NCBI GenBank assembly: GCA_051294375.1
Contig: JBJCIZ010000028.1
Span: 124,001-188,000, forward strand
Reading direction: 5' to 3'
Source: Paraspadella gotoi
Lineage: Eukaryota > Chaetognatha
Length of the DNA: 64,000 bases
Both the position numbers and the translations under genes were made by a program. Shown piece by piece: positions 46,370 to 56,640 of the stretch; the stretch's first letter is position 1, and each line of letters opens with the position of its first letter. The notes beneath the pieces were generated by a model. The model made no database searches. It had not been told where the DNA came from and saw nothing but the letters and a program-made list of their open reading frames with translations.

Positions 46370-46560
46370 CCTTACATGGCGACGTCTTCACCGGTCCGTC
46401 TACGCCGGCCGATCTCTCGCCTTCGACAGATTCTGGGTCTTGACGTTTTGCTGATGTCGTTAAACTCTTCCCTCAACATTGCAGTTTACATTTTCGTCGC
46501 AGCGCAACATTTAGATTTCACACCAAGAAGATGTTGATGAAGTGTCTCTGTCGGGAGAGG
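46370..46560 (+). CDS. Class A GPCR exon: TM7 and helix 8
   Basis: The exon runs from CAAACAG| to GAGAGG|GTGAGA. The diagnostic segment is DVLLMSLNSSLNIAVYIFVA: an LNSSxN start and NIAVY in place of NPxxY, as in many peptide receptors. Upstream, one frame (phase 0) is open as LRRPISRLRQILGL, another as RSLAFDRFWVL; the second fits a phase-2 entry better but needs one extra G. After VAAQ the frame hits a stop, while the next frame reads TFRFHTKKMLMKCLCRER, an ideal basic/Cys helix 8. So one or two single-base faults lie in this exon. Confidence 0.72.
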
Positions 46561-46682
46561 GTGAGAGAGAGAGAGAGAGAGAGAGTAATTAACTCTTTGT
46601 TCACCTACGAGAATCAGTAACAAACTTTCTTACCTCCCTTTCTTCATATTATTTCTATTATTTATAAATTATCTTCTTTTCT

Positions 46683-46701
46683 CATCTCTCTTTCTCTCTC
46701 T

Positions 46702-46735
<34 letters not shown>

Positions 46736-46841
46736 TCCTCCCCCGTCTATCTTTGTCTCTCCGTTCCTTTTTCTCACTCTCCTCTTTTCCTTCTCTCCTC
46801 TCTCCTCTTTTTCCTTCCTTCTCTCCTCCCTCCCTCCACAC
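46683..46841 (+). repeat. Polypyrimidine tract before the C-tail exon
   Basis: About 160 bases of CT and TCC, ending at CCACACAG. Confidence 0.9.
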
Positions 46842-46843
46842 AG

Positions 46844-47030
46844 AAGCGGCGCTGGAATCGTCCGACGCCGGAATCAAACTTCGGCTCCGAATTCCGTTTC
46901 GCGGCGCCAACAGAGAGAACAATCGACAGCAGCAGCGGCAGCGAAGCTCAGACGCAGCAGACGCAGCAACAGCAGATGCAGCAGCAGATTCATCAGCAGC
47001 AAAAACGGACGGAGGAACGTTTCGTGGGAA
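46844..47030 (+). CDS. Probable GPCR C-tail exon, Gln-rich
   Basis: In phase 0, as required by the helix 8 frame, it reads KRRWNRPTPESNFGSEFRF, then SSSGSEAQTQQ and a QQQ/MQQQ run, ending ERFVG-A|GTAGGT in phase 1. If spliced to the acceptor at 50995 it would add SAPRK and stop at TGA 51011-51013. A second frame is also open (Ala/Asp-rich) and would join the long frame of the 50997 exon, but does not match the incoming phase. The first reading is therefore preferred, with the caution that this gene carries several frame faults. Confidence 0.5.
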
Positions 47031-47072
47031 GTAGGTTTTTTTTTTTTTGTTTGTTTTTTTTGTTGAGAGAAG

Positions 47073-47077
47073 AAGGA

Positions 47078-47108
<31 letters not shown>

Positions 47109-47200
47109 CAGAGAGAGACAGAGAGAATGGACAGAAAAGACGGAGAGTGAAGAGAGAGAGAGAGAGAGAAGAGAAGAGAGAGAGAGTGGAGAGAAAAGAC

Positions 47201-47263
<63 letters not shown>

Positions 47264-47296
47264 TAAGAGAGTGGACAGAAACACGGAGAGTGAAAG

Positions 47297-47349
<53 letters not shown>

Positions 47350-47456
47350 AAAAGAAGGGAGAGAAGAAGAGAGAGAGAGAGAGAAGAGAGAGTGGAGAGA
47401 ATAGACGGAGAGAAAAGAGAGAGAGAGAGAGAGTGGAGAGAAAGAGAGAGAGAGGA
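47073..47456. repeat. (GA)n complex tract with higher-order units
   Basis: Nearly 400 bases of purine-rich GA with recurring GTGGAGAGAAAAGACGGAGA and GTGGACAGAAACACGGAGAG spacers, so the tract has grown as larger blocks and not only by dinucleotide slippage. Confidence 0.9.
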
Positions 47457-47603
47457 ATGAAGAGAGCTGGGTTATCAGTGGAAAATCTCGTCAAGATTGA
47501 AATTCTTATTTTTTTTTTTTTGTTTGCTCAAAGGCCCACAAATATAACTTTGACTACCGGGAACCGGATGTAAGGGGGAGGTTTGGGGATGGCTTAAGGG
47601 CAA

Positions 47604-47819
47604 GATGGCAAAACATCTTCTAGATGGCGAGATGGCAAAACATCTACTAGATGGCGAGATGGCAAAACATCTACTAGATGGCGAGATGGCAAAACATCTA
47701 CTAGATGGCGAGATCGCAAAACATCTACTAGATGGCGAGATGCCAAAACATCTACTAGATGGCGAGATGCCAAAACATCTACTAGATGGCGAGATGCCAA
47801 AACATCTACAAGATGTCGA
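47604..47819. repeat. 27-bp minisatellite, eight units
   Basis: The unit begins GATGGCAAAACATCTACTAG and ends ATGGCGA. Eight head-to-tail copies span 216 bases. Units 5-8 carry ATCGC or ATGCC in place of ATGGC, and the last has ACAAGATGTC. Because 27 is a multiple of three, both strands stay open (MAKHLLDGE on plus). CATCT and AGATG within each unit can form a 5-bp hairpin. Confidence 0.95.
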
Positions 47820-47969
47820 AAAAAGGTGAACTTCATAGCAAGTGTTCCTTTTTTAAAATTGACAAGTGAAAAAAATATAATTTTTTTTTCTTTTCTATCT
47901 TTTTTATCTTCTCTGCTCTTTATATATTTTTTTTTTGCTTTTTTTTTAACCATATTTATTTTGCTCGTT

Positions 47970-48190
47970 TCCTCTTCATCCTCCTCCTCCTCATCTTCCC
48001 TTTCCTCCTCCTCTTCCTCCTCCTTCTCCTTATCCTCTTCCTCCTCCTCCTTTTACTCCTCCTCTTTCACTTCCTCCTCAATTTCCCTTCCTCCTCTTCC
48101 TCCTCTTCTTCCTCTTCCTCCTCTTCCTCTTTCTCCTCTTTTTTCTTCTTCCTCTTACTCCTCCTCTTCCTGCTCCTCTTCCTCCTCCGG
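47970..48190. repeat. (TCC)n/(CTT)n pyrimidine tract
   Basis: About 220 bases of TCC, CTC and CTT triplets; Ser-rich reading frames are artefacts. Confidence 0.9.
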
Positions 48191-48349
48191 TAATTTTTCA
48201 TGAAATTTTTTTTTCCGTTTCTTTGTTTCTTTGTTTCCATTTCTTTGTTTCTTGTCCGTTAATTTGTTTACTCCGTCTGTCCTTTTTGTGTCCGTCCGTC
48301 CATCTTCTTATATCTGTCAACCCTTTCTTTATATCTTTATATCTCTGTT

Positions 48350-48470
48350 TTTATTGGCGCAGCGAGTACTAGCAACTCAATAAGTTACTTTTTAATTGGT
48401 CGGTCGGTACGTTTGTCTGTCTAACAGTCTATCTGTTTATCTATCCGTCTTTGTCTATCTGCCCCACTTG
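48350..48470 (-). repeat. Dispersed repeat family B, reverse partial copy
   Basis: GCGAGTACTAGCAACTCAAT and AGTTACTTTTTAATTGGTCGG are the complement of the family B tail at 39500-39590. Confidence 0.65.
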
Positions 48471-49580
48471 CGTTTTAATTGCTCATTAAGTTTATATTTG
48501 TTAGGAATGTAAAGTAACATAAGATGTGTGTTCTTCTTAAAAAAAGGTCACATGAACCAAAATTCAATGCAGCATAACTAATAAAATACTCAGTTATTTC
48601 AATTAATACTTAGCAAAATAGAAAGGTATTAACATTTTCGTGATCATGAACGCGACATATTTCTAATCAACCATAGAGTGTTTGTTTTACGTGAACTTTA
48701 TAATCATTTAGTCATACGAAAAACATAATACCGCTGCGCTCACATTGAAATTACCGTTCTTCTTTTTTAATCACTCCATCAATTTTTTTTTCTCCATTTC
48801 CGGTTCTTTGCTCATTTTTTTCCCCCTCATTAATCTCAATTCCCTTTTGTCTTTTCTTTCCTCTTACATCCTTGTCTCTTTTCGACGCCTCGTCTTTCTC
48901 CCGTCTAGTGTCCCGGATGTAATGGGTTTTGATCCACGTCATAATTAGTGCCCTATTTCTTTTTCTTGATCCCAGAATTTAATTTTAACCTTAATATTTA
49001 ACCTAATCCGATGTTTAAACTTATTAAAACAATCACTAACCTAATTTTTAACCTTAACCTTTAACTTAATATTTAACTAAAAAATTTACTTAATTCCGAA
49101 TTTAAAATAAAATGGGACGTTCTGGAAAAATAAGGCCTTATTTAGCGATATTAATTGTCTCAGAGAAGGAGGCTGAGATATAGGGGCGAGATAGTTTATT
49201 TATTGAATAAATAGATGAATTTTTATCTGCTTTTAAAAATGACAAGATTAGTAATAAATCTCACAAAAACGTGAATTTTAAATATAATTTTTTGTTTGAC
49301 GTCCCGCGAATTTTAATCTGAGATTAATTTGGATTAAAAGAAAAAAGCTTTAAAAACGGTTTATTTAAATATAATTCGTAAGGATGAAATTCGTGAGATT
49401 CAAAATTTAGAGCGTAAATTCGTAACGCATGGGGTAAGATAAAAGACGGGCAAAATGGGTACAAAGACTTACCTTTCACTGTGATGACGCGAGAAATATT
49501 TACTTACCTCGTTTACATCCCTGTCACCAATGAGAGGCAAATGACCGAAGCAGATGGTCGCGTTAATTAACGACGATACC

Positions 49581-49611
<31 letters not shown>

Positions 49612-49794
49612 TCGCTGTCCTTCGTCTCCAGCTCATGGTAAGCAAAACATAAAAAAATAATATTCCCCTTTTGTTTGCTAACTACTCTCTCTCGCTCTCT
49701 CGCTCTCTCTCTCTCGCTCTCTCTCTCTCTCTGTCTCTCTCTCTCTGAATGCCTAAATTCTTAGCATAAAGCCCCATTGAATAAATTCAAATTT

Positions 49795-49831
<37 letters not shown>

Positions 49832-50335
49832 ATCTTTTTTTTCTTTGACAAATTATGTCGGTCTGAAACGAATTTTGCAAAAAAAAATTCTTTATCAAGT
49901 TGATTTTTTATTTAAATTTCTCTTCTAATTTTACATTACAAGGTAACACTTTTTATATACAGATAGAGTCGTAGTATTCNNNNNNNNNNTAGTCGTCGTT
50001 GTCGTTGTCGTTGTCGTCGTTGTCGTCGTCATCGCTTTCCATTTGACGAATTGTTTTAATTATGGATTATGAAAAAACGATTTCAACTAATTAGCTCAAG
50101 AAATTGAAAATGAAAGAGAGAGAGAGAGAGCGAGAGAGCGAGAGAGGCTCCCATGGCCAAATACGAACCCCAGGATCTGAAACATAATTCGTATTAAATA
50201 TTGATTTCTCTAATTGGAATAATAAAAAATAATAAAATATTTTTCTTTTAAAATAGGATCATGTAATAAATGAAAGTTTTAACGAATAAAGATTTTTGCC
50301 TTATTTGGTTTTTGTTATGTGCCTGAGCTTGCTTG
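48471..50335. other. Non-coding interval with simple repeats
   Basis: No gene seen. (GTT)n at about 49582-49610, CT tracts at 49685-49746 and 49797-49831, a copy of the 60-base short repeat near 49185-49225, and a 10-N gap at 49980-49989 flanked by GTC/GTT triplets. Confidence 0.5.
48948..49137. mobile_element. MITE-like element 5 (diverged)
   Basis: GTGCCCTATTTCTTTTTCTT at the left and ACGTTCTGGAAAAATAAGGC at the right resemble the family ends; the inside has ACCTAA and CCTTAA words. Confidence 0.45.
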
Positions 50336-50356
50336 CCTATTTATTTATTTATATAT

Positions 50357-50411
<55 letters not shown>

Positions 50412-50413
50412 TT
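50336..50413. repeat. (TTTA)n microsatellite
   Basis: About 19 tetranucleotide units with one TATA interruption. Confidence 0.95.
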
Positions 50414-50788
50414 GTGCTTCGTTTTGTGAATGTTGATGAAAAATTGAAATCTGTGAAAACAGTCCTTGACTTGTAATCAACTCTCTCTCACTTTGTCTCT
50501 CTCTCTGTCTTTCTCTGTGATTCTCTCTCTCTCCCTCTCTTTTTTTATAAATTTATGAATTTCCGGTTGGTTCTTTCTTAATGTTGATTTTAAATTCTAA
50601 AATACCAAAAGTCGTATTTATCAAAATGTTTAAAACTAATTAAAAATTTAAAAAATCTTCGGAGCCTCAAGAGAAGAATATAGCAAAATTTATCATTATC
50701 TTCATCGCTATAAACAAATACGAAAAAATTGCTGTATGCGCCCAGCAGAATGCTAATTATTTAATGTTCTCCCTCTCGTGCGACCCTC

Positions 50789-50789
<1 letters not shown>

Positions 50790-50819
<30 letters not shown>

Positions 50820-50881
50820 GATGACGGATTGCTCATTTGTTTTTCCCCTCCTCTGTTTTTATTTTCCCTTTTGTTCCCCCT

Positions 50882-50919
<38 letters not shown>

Positions 50920-50994
50920 CTCTCTCTCGCTCTCTCTCTCTCTCTCCTCTCTCTCTCCTCTCTCTCTCTCTCACCCCCTCTTCCCTCTCTCCAC
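50790..50994 (+). repeat. Polypyrimidine tract before the 50997 exon
   Basis: About 205 bases of CT and TTCC with a short unique insert at 50815-50870, ending at CTCTCCACAG. Confidence 0.9.
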
Positions 50995-50996
50995 AG

Positions 50997-52101
50997 GTGC
51001 GCCACGGAAGTGAATTTGATTAATGGCGAATTCTCAGTCCGAACGACGCCGGGAAAACGCGCCGCTCGGACGACAACAACAACAACGAAAACGAAAGGGC
51101 GCCGGTCTCGCGGATTCGACGCCGATAATGAATCAACGACGCCGCTTTCGATGGCGCCATCTTTAGAGACGAACCGGCGTTGGTCTCCGTCGTTGAAGCC
51201 TCGAATCGTCGTCTTCGTTCCAGCGCCGGATTCAGAACTTCCAGCGCCGCGAGACTCAGATCCGCCAGCGCCGCCCAATTCAGTGCAAGTTGCGCCGCTC
51301 GACGTAGATCCGCTAGCGCTGCTAAATAGTAACCAGCCAGCACTGCCGGACTCAGCGACAGTAGCGCTACTAAATACAGACCCGCAAGCACCGCCCAATG
51401 CATTTCCAGTAGCGCCGCGAGACGCAGATCCGCTAGCGCTGCGAGATACGCACCAGCCAGCGCCGCCAAACGCATTTTCAGTAGCGCCTCTCAATGCAGT
51501 GACAGGAGCGCCGCTAGACTCAGACCCGCTAGCGCTGCTAAATAGTAACCTGCCAGCACCACCGGACTCGGTGCCAGTAGCGCCGCAGAACTCAGACATC
51601 CCACCAACGACGCCGCCGACTTTTTCAAAAGAACGCCGCTTATCTTCCTCCACAGAATTTAACGCCGCCGCGCCATCCGCGCCGGTTCCATCGACTATAA
51701 GATTGCCTCTTGACTTACCATCCAATCCAAAGCCTGGAACCTTACCCTCAGCGGCGTCGGAAAATTCGACCAGCTTCGAATACTCGACGAATCGTCGTTC
51801 ATCTCACGACGAATCTACGGCGAACTCTTCCCGGTTCGTCCCTCATTCCCATCGTCTCTCGCTCGACGCGGGATCTACGACGAAATCCCGTTCGCCTCTC
51901 ATCGTATCTACGACGAAATGCCAGTTTCCGAACGTCGAATCCATAACCGAATCTAAATGCCATTCTCCCCGAGTCGAATCGTCCGATTGCCAGTTTCCCG
52001 CCCAAAGATTGTCGCCCTCTTGCCGTCTTCCCTCGGACCCTCTTCTCCATTCGTTGACGATAAATGACAAGGACGATGACAATTTTAATGACAATGATTA
52101 A
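50997..52101 (+). CDS. Long open exon with octapeptide repeats, parent gene uncertain
   Basis: After the acceptor CCACAG the frame reads CATEVNLINGEF and stays open for 367 residues to TAA 52101. It has a basic, Thr-rich start, 16 tandem octapeptides (A-P/L-x-N/D-S/A-x-x-P/V, at 51223-51603), then Ser-rich sequence with further repeats such as STTKSRSP and STTKCQFP, and an acidic Asp/Asn end. No known domain. In the octapeptides, differences between units fall largely on third codon positions (GCG/GCA, CCG/CCA/CCT, AAT/AAC, GAC/GAT), which supports real translation in this frame. It needs an upstream exon ending in phase 2. The nearest candidate exon (46844-47030) ends in phase 1 in its preferred frame, so either a different 5' exon exists or the GPCR ends five codons into this exon. 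Confidence 0.5.
51223..51603 (+). repeat. 24-bp coding minisatellite, 16 units
   Basis: Units of eight codons (first unit seven codons) beginning GCG-CCG or GCG-CTG. A higher-order pattern is visible: GCGCTGCTAAATAGTAAC appears twice, 240 bases apart. Confidence 0.9.
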
Positions 52102-52490
52102 AATGATAATGGCTAAAATGTTAATGACGATTATGATTACGAAGATAATCATAATCAGATCAATGACAATGTTAATGGTTAAAACATTAATGACAATAAC
52201 TAGGACAATTTAAATAAATACAATGACGATGATAAAGTCTAAATAAAAACATTATCAATGACTATTGTTAAAGCATGAATGACAATAACAAAACTAGGAA
52301 ATTAACAATATAATTTAAAACAATGACAATGACGAGGGCTGTAACCTTAACGATAAGGATAGACAATTTTAATAAAAATAATGACAACAATAATGGTTAC
52401 AACTTTATTGATAACAACGACAGTGGGAACGTTTTAATGACAATGACGACAATGAGTGAAAAGTTAATGTGAATATTTATAACTACAACA
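52074..52490. repeat. Degenerate AATGACAA-type repeat
   Basis: Irregular repetitions of AATGACAAT, AATGACGAT and AATGGTTA over about 400 bases, starting within the last codons of the preceding exon, so its Asp/Asn-rich end may be repeat-derived. Confidence 0.7.
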
Positions 52491-52548
52491 ACGACAATAG
52501 TAAATTTTTCATCTACTCAAAAAAAAATCTTAAAATTTATTCGTTTTT

Positions 52549-52573
52549 NNNNNNNNNNNNNNNNNNNNNNNNN
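52549..52573. other. Assembly gap (25 N) in T-rich sequence
   Basis: 25 Ns between TCGTTTTT and ATTTTTTTG. Confidence 0.9.
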
Positions 52574-52728
52574 ATTTTTTTGTTTTAGTTTTTTGATTTT
52601 TCTTTTTTTTTTAGTCAATTAAACTGTCATTATTTTTTTTACGAGTAAAGTCGATAAGAAAGGGTTATCTTTTCGTCTATTTGTTTGTCTGTCCCTTTTT
52701 GGTCTGTCAGTCTCTCTCGTTCTCTCAC

Positions 52729-52820
52729 TTATCTCTCTCTTTAGTCTCTCCTCTTCCTTTATCTCTCTTTCTTCCCTCTTTTCTTTTTGCTAGCAAACTC
52801 TCTTTCACTCAAACTCTTAT

Positions 52821-52864
<44 letters not shown>

Positions 52865-53027
52865 GCAAACAGAAACCATCTAATTTTGGCTCTTGGCCCG
52901 AATTGTTTCCACGCTCTCTTCATTCGGCCCGCCCCACTCTTGGGCGCCAAATTAATGCACTTTCCGGTAACTGATAAAATTTTTAAAAAAACAAGGGAAA
53001 AACAGAAAAGAAAAAATGTGGAAAAAA

Positions 53028-53092
<65 letters not shown>

Positions 53093-53869
53093 AAGCAGAG
53101 AGAAAAGAAGGGACGTAACAAAAATGAAAAATAATTTTTCTTTTGAAATTAAAAAAAAACTTGAGGTTGCAGTTGAAATAAAATTTAAATACTTTTAAAT
53201 AAGCTTAAAAAAAGAAAAAAGTAAACAGAAAATTAAACAAATTTAAAAAAATAATACAAAGAGAACAATAAAGAAATAAAAAAAACAAAACAAAAAAATG
53301 ATAAAAGAACAAATAGTACCAAACTAATTCAAGCATCTCAATTTTCCCGCCAAATTTTCTTCTTTTCCTCTTCCTCTTCCTTCTCTCCTTCGTCCCCATC
53401 CCCTCCTGCTCCTCTTCCTTCTCCCACTCATCCACCACGCTCTTCTCCTCCTTTAAATCCCCTCGAGATTCAAGGACGCTAAACAAAAGGCGCACGCGGG
53501 CAGATACTTTCATTTCAAGATGGCGCTACTAAAAAATGATTCTTCAAACTCCATCATCTGTTACACTGCATACTGTAATGCTGCTACCTTTGTCATTGTA
53601 TTTTCTTTTTTTTTCAATGGTCATTCCAAGTATAATTTCTGTTCATTTTATCGCTATACACTGTGATCTCAATGAAATTTGATTAAAAATATGTTCTTTT
53701 TTTTTCAATTCGTCTTTTATTAACTTGATAATTTTTGTCTCTTGATATCAAAAATAAAATATTAAATTATTATCAATTACGTGCAAGCGCAGTTTTTTAT
53801 TTGTTTCTTTTAGTTAAAAATTTGATTTAAAAATCAGTCCTTGAATAATTTAAACAGCTAGGTAGAACA
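52729..53869. repeat. 1.1-kb near-duplicate pair, copy 1
   Basis: Matches 54281-55366 in order: CT tract, ACAGAAACCATCTAATTTTG, TTGGGCGCCAAATTAATGCA, GA tract, TCAATTTTCCCGCCAAATTT, GATTCAAGGACGCTAAAC, TTACACTGCATACTGTAATG and ATCAATTACGTGCAAGCGCA. Copy 1 has the longer CT and GA tracts. No protein domain seen. Confidence 0.9.
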
Positions 53870-54280
53870 ATTGATTGACACTAATACCTGTCAAGTTCCT
53901 GACCCAGGGGTTAATTTGGGTGAATTGTAAAATATTAGAACATACAAGAACAGTAATCAAATTAAAAAGATTGTCCGTTAGAAAAGTTTCATATTAAAAA
54001 GAATAAACTTAAAACAAGTAAATAGAAATGAAGGAATTTGAGCACTGAATGGGACAGACCTAAGGCTCTTAAGGTCACCGTTTGAAAAATAAAAAACAAA
54101 AACAATTTGGATTTAAGGTCATGCTCAAAGCCTAAATACTTAAATGCTAATGAATTCTAAAGGCAAGAGAAGAGAAGGAAAATGGCCAGGCAGGGTTGGG
54201 AGATATGGATTTTCACCAGCAGCAAATGGATAAGAGTAAATTAACTTTGTGTGTTATTTGTTATGTGCAACTTTGAGGTC

Positions 54281-54373
54281 TTATCTCTCTCTTTAGTCTC
54301 TCCCTCTCTCCCTTTATCTCTCTTTCTTCCCCTCTTTTTCTTTTGCTAGCAAACTCTCTTTCACTCAAACTCT

Positions 54374-54416
<43 letters not shown>

Positions 54417-55366
54417 CAAACAGAAACCATCTAATTTTGGCTCTTGGCCCGAATTGTTTCCACGCCTCTTCATTCGGCCCCGCCCACTCTTGGGCGCCAA
54501 ATTAATGCACTTTCCGGTAACTGATAAAATTTTTAAAAAACAAGGGAAAAACAGAAAAGAAAAAATGTGAGAAAAAAAGGTTGAAGAGAGAGAGAGAGAG
54601 AAAAAAGGAAGACAGTAACAAAAATGAAAATTAATTTTTCTTTTGAAAATAAAAAAAAACTTGAGGTTGCAGTAAATAAAATTTAAATACTTTTAAATAA
54701 GCTTAAAAAAAGAAAAAAGTAAACAGAAAATTAAACAAATTTTAAAAAAAAATACAAAGAGAACAATAAAGAATAAAAGAAAATAGAACAAAACAAAAAA
54801 AAATGATAAAAGAACAAATAGTACCAAACTAATTCAAGCATCTCAATTTTCCCGCCAAATTTTCTTCTTTTCCTCTTCCTCTTCCTTCTCTCCTTCGTCC
54901 ATCCAACCCTCCTGCTCCTCTTCCTTCTCCCACTCATCCACCACGCTCTTCTCCTCCTTTAAATCCCCTCGAGATTCAAGGACGCTAAACAAAAGGCACC
55001 GCCGGCAGAAACTTTCATTTCAAGATGGCGCTATAAAAAATGATTCTTCAAACTCCACCTCATCTGTTACACTGCATACTGTAATGCTGCTACTTTGTCA
55101 ATCGTATTTTCTTTTTTTTTCATGGTCATTCCAAGTGTTCTGTTCATTTTATCGCTATACACTGTGATCTCAATAAAATTTGATTAAAAGATGTTCTTTT
55201 TTTTTAATTCGTCTTTTATTAACTTGATAATTTTTGTCTATGATATCAAAAATAAAATATTAAATTATTATCAATTACGTGCAAGCGCAGTTTTTTATTT
55301 GTTTCTTTTAGTTCAAAATTTGATTTAAAAATCAGTCCTTGAATAATTTAACAGCTAGTTAGACAA
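54281..55366. repeat. 1.1-kb near-duplicate pair, copy 2
   Basis: Same order and orientation as 52729-53869; the GA tract is reduced to about 18 bases. About 410 bases of unrelated sequence separate the copies. Confidence 0.9.
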
Positions 55367-55994
55367 ATCAAAAAGTTTTATCATTTGAGATATTAGATAA
55401 GCAAATCCAAATATTATTACTATTAATATGTAACTTTGTTTAACAATTTATGTTTCATTTTAAAACAGTCCCTAAATAAATGATCAGGATTTAGATTGAT
55501 TAATGTTTGTCTTTTTAATAAGATGAACTAAACAGAAGATAAGATGAGTGATGTTGAAGAAAATGAAAAATAAGTGCTAGAATTTTATCTATTTTTTATT
55601 GACAATAATTTCAGACTATCAGATTATGACATAAGATTGCTGGAGAAAAGCCAAATAATTATTTTCCAAGATAATCAATGAAACAAGTATTTTCGAAAAA
55701 TTTCTTAACCTGTAATTAAAAATTAAGTTCTTTATGAAACATTTAAAATAAAAACAACTTTTTTTGCCACAAAAAGAAAACAAAATATTTTACTTCCAAT
55801 AGAAAGCAAAGTAACATGTAATTTTATCATTTTCAGGATGAAAGTTAATTTTCAACGCGGTGTTGATATTTTGACTCACAAGATGTTTTTTCATTAACCG
55901 TAATATTGCAAATATCTTAACTATATCAGGTTTTAAAACTATATTTTGAGAAATTAACATTCTTATATCAATATTATTATACATTATCTACATT
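55367..55994. other. AT-rich intergenic DNA
   Basis: No gene seen. Confidence 0.4.
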
Positions 55995-56130
55995 TCATTT
56001 CTTTGGCGGAATGAAAGGAACGAAGTCTGATCCAAGAGGAGATCCGTCATCCGGTCCCCAGCATTCGAACCTGATAGAGGATGGAAAGATAAAATAAAAA
56101 GATAGTAGAAAAAATAAAGAAAAATAGATA

Positions 56131-56182
<52 letters not shown>

Positions 56183-56640
56183 AGAAAAATTAAAAAAAGA
56201 AAATAGATAAAGAGAAACCGAAGAAAGAAAAAGACAGAAAATAATTTTTTTAAAAAATGATTTTTTTTTTCTATAAACCAAATGTTAAATAATAAAAAGA
56301 AACCATAACACATAACGACTAAAAAACTAATTCCTCACCAATTGGCATCGGTGAGCTTGACCTCGTAATCCTTACTCTCGCACTTTGAGGTAAGTTTCTT
56401 TCTCTCATCCGCAGTCAAGTCGGGTTCGTCCATGTAGAGGTAATCGCGACTCGGGTAAGGACGTCCTTTGCTAAAATTTAAATGAAGGGTAGGATAAGAG
56501 AAAAAAAGTGCGGCTGAATGGTAAGTAATTAATAAGTTAGTTGGACAACATCTGTCTCTATTACCCTCAGGAATCACAGAGCCAGTGAACACGCCCGAGG
56601 CCCGGTCATATTTTATCTCATTATTTTCGCAAAAGTACGT
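55995..56640 (-). CDS. Small multi-exon gene, C-terminal 90 residues visible, function unknown
   Basis: Three minus-strand exons join in agreeing phases. Exon a (about 56640 to 56565) reads YFCENNEIKYDRASGVFTGS and ends GAGG|GTAATA in phase 1. Exon b (56465-56339), after CAAAG, reads GRPYPSRDYLYMDEPDLTAD, then ERKKLTSKCESKDYEVKL, and ends AATTG|GTGAGG in phase 2. Exon c (56070-55995), after ATCAG, gives NWFECWGPDDGSPLGS and DFVPFIPPKK, then TGA. The joined tail is polar with a compact aromatic/Pro-rich C terminus and looks like a conserved globular protein, but I cannot name it. The frame of exon a cannot be extended upstream past TGA near 56638, so the 5' end is unresolved. A (GAAA)n tract lies in the intron between b and c. 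Confidence 0.6.
56131..56181. repeat. (GAAA)n microsatellite
   Basis: About 12 units within the last intron of the small minus-strand gene. Confidence 0.9.

Noticed and set aside
47605-47829. Peptide with eight MAKHLLDGE units
   Set aside because: Produced by a 27-bp minisatellite that is open in several frames on both strands; no flanking coding signal.
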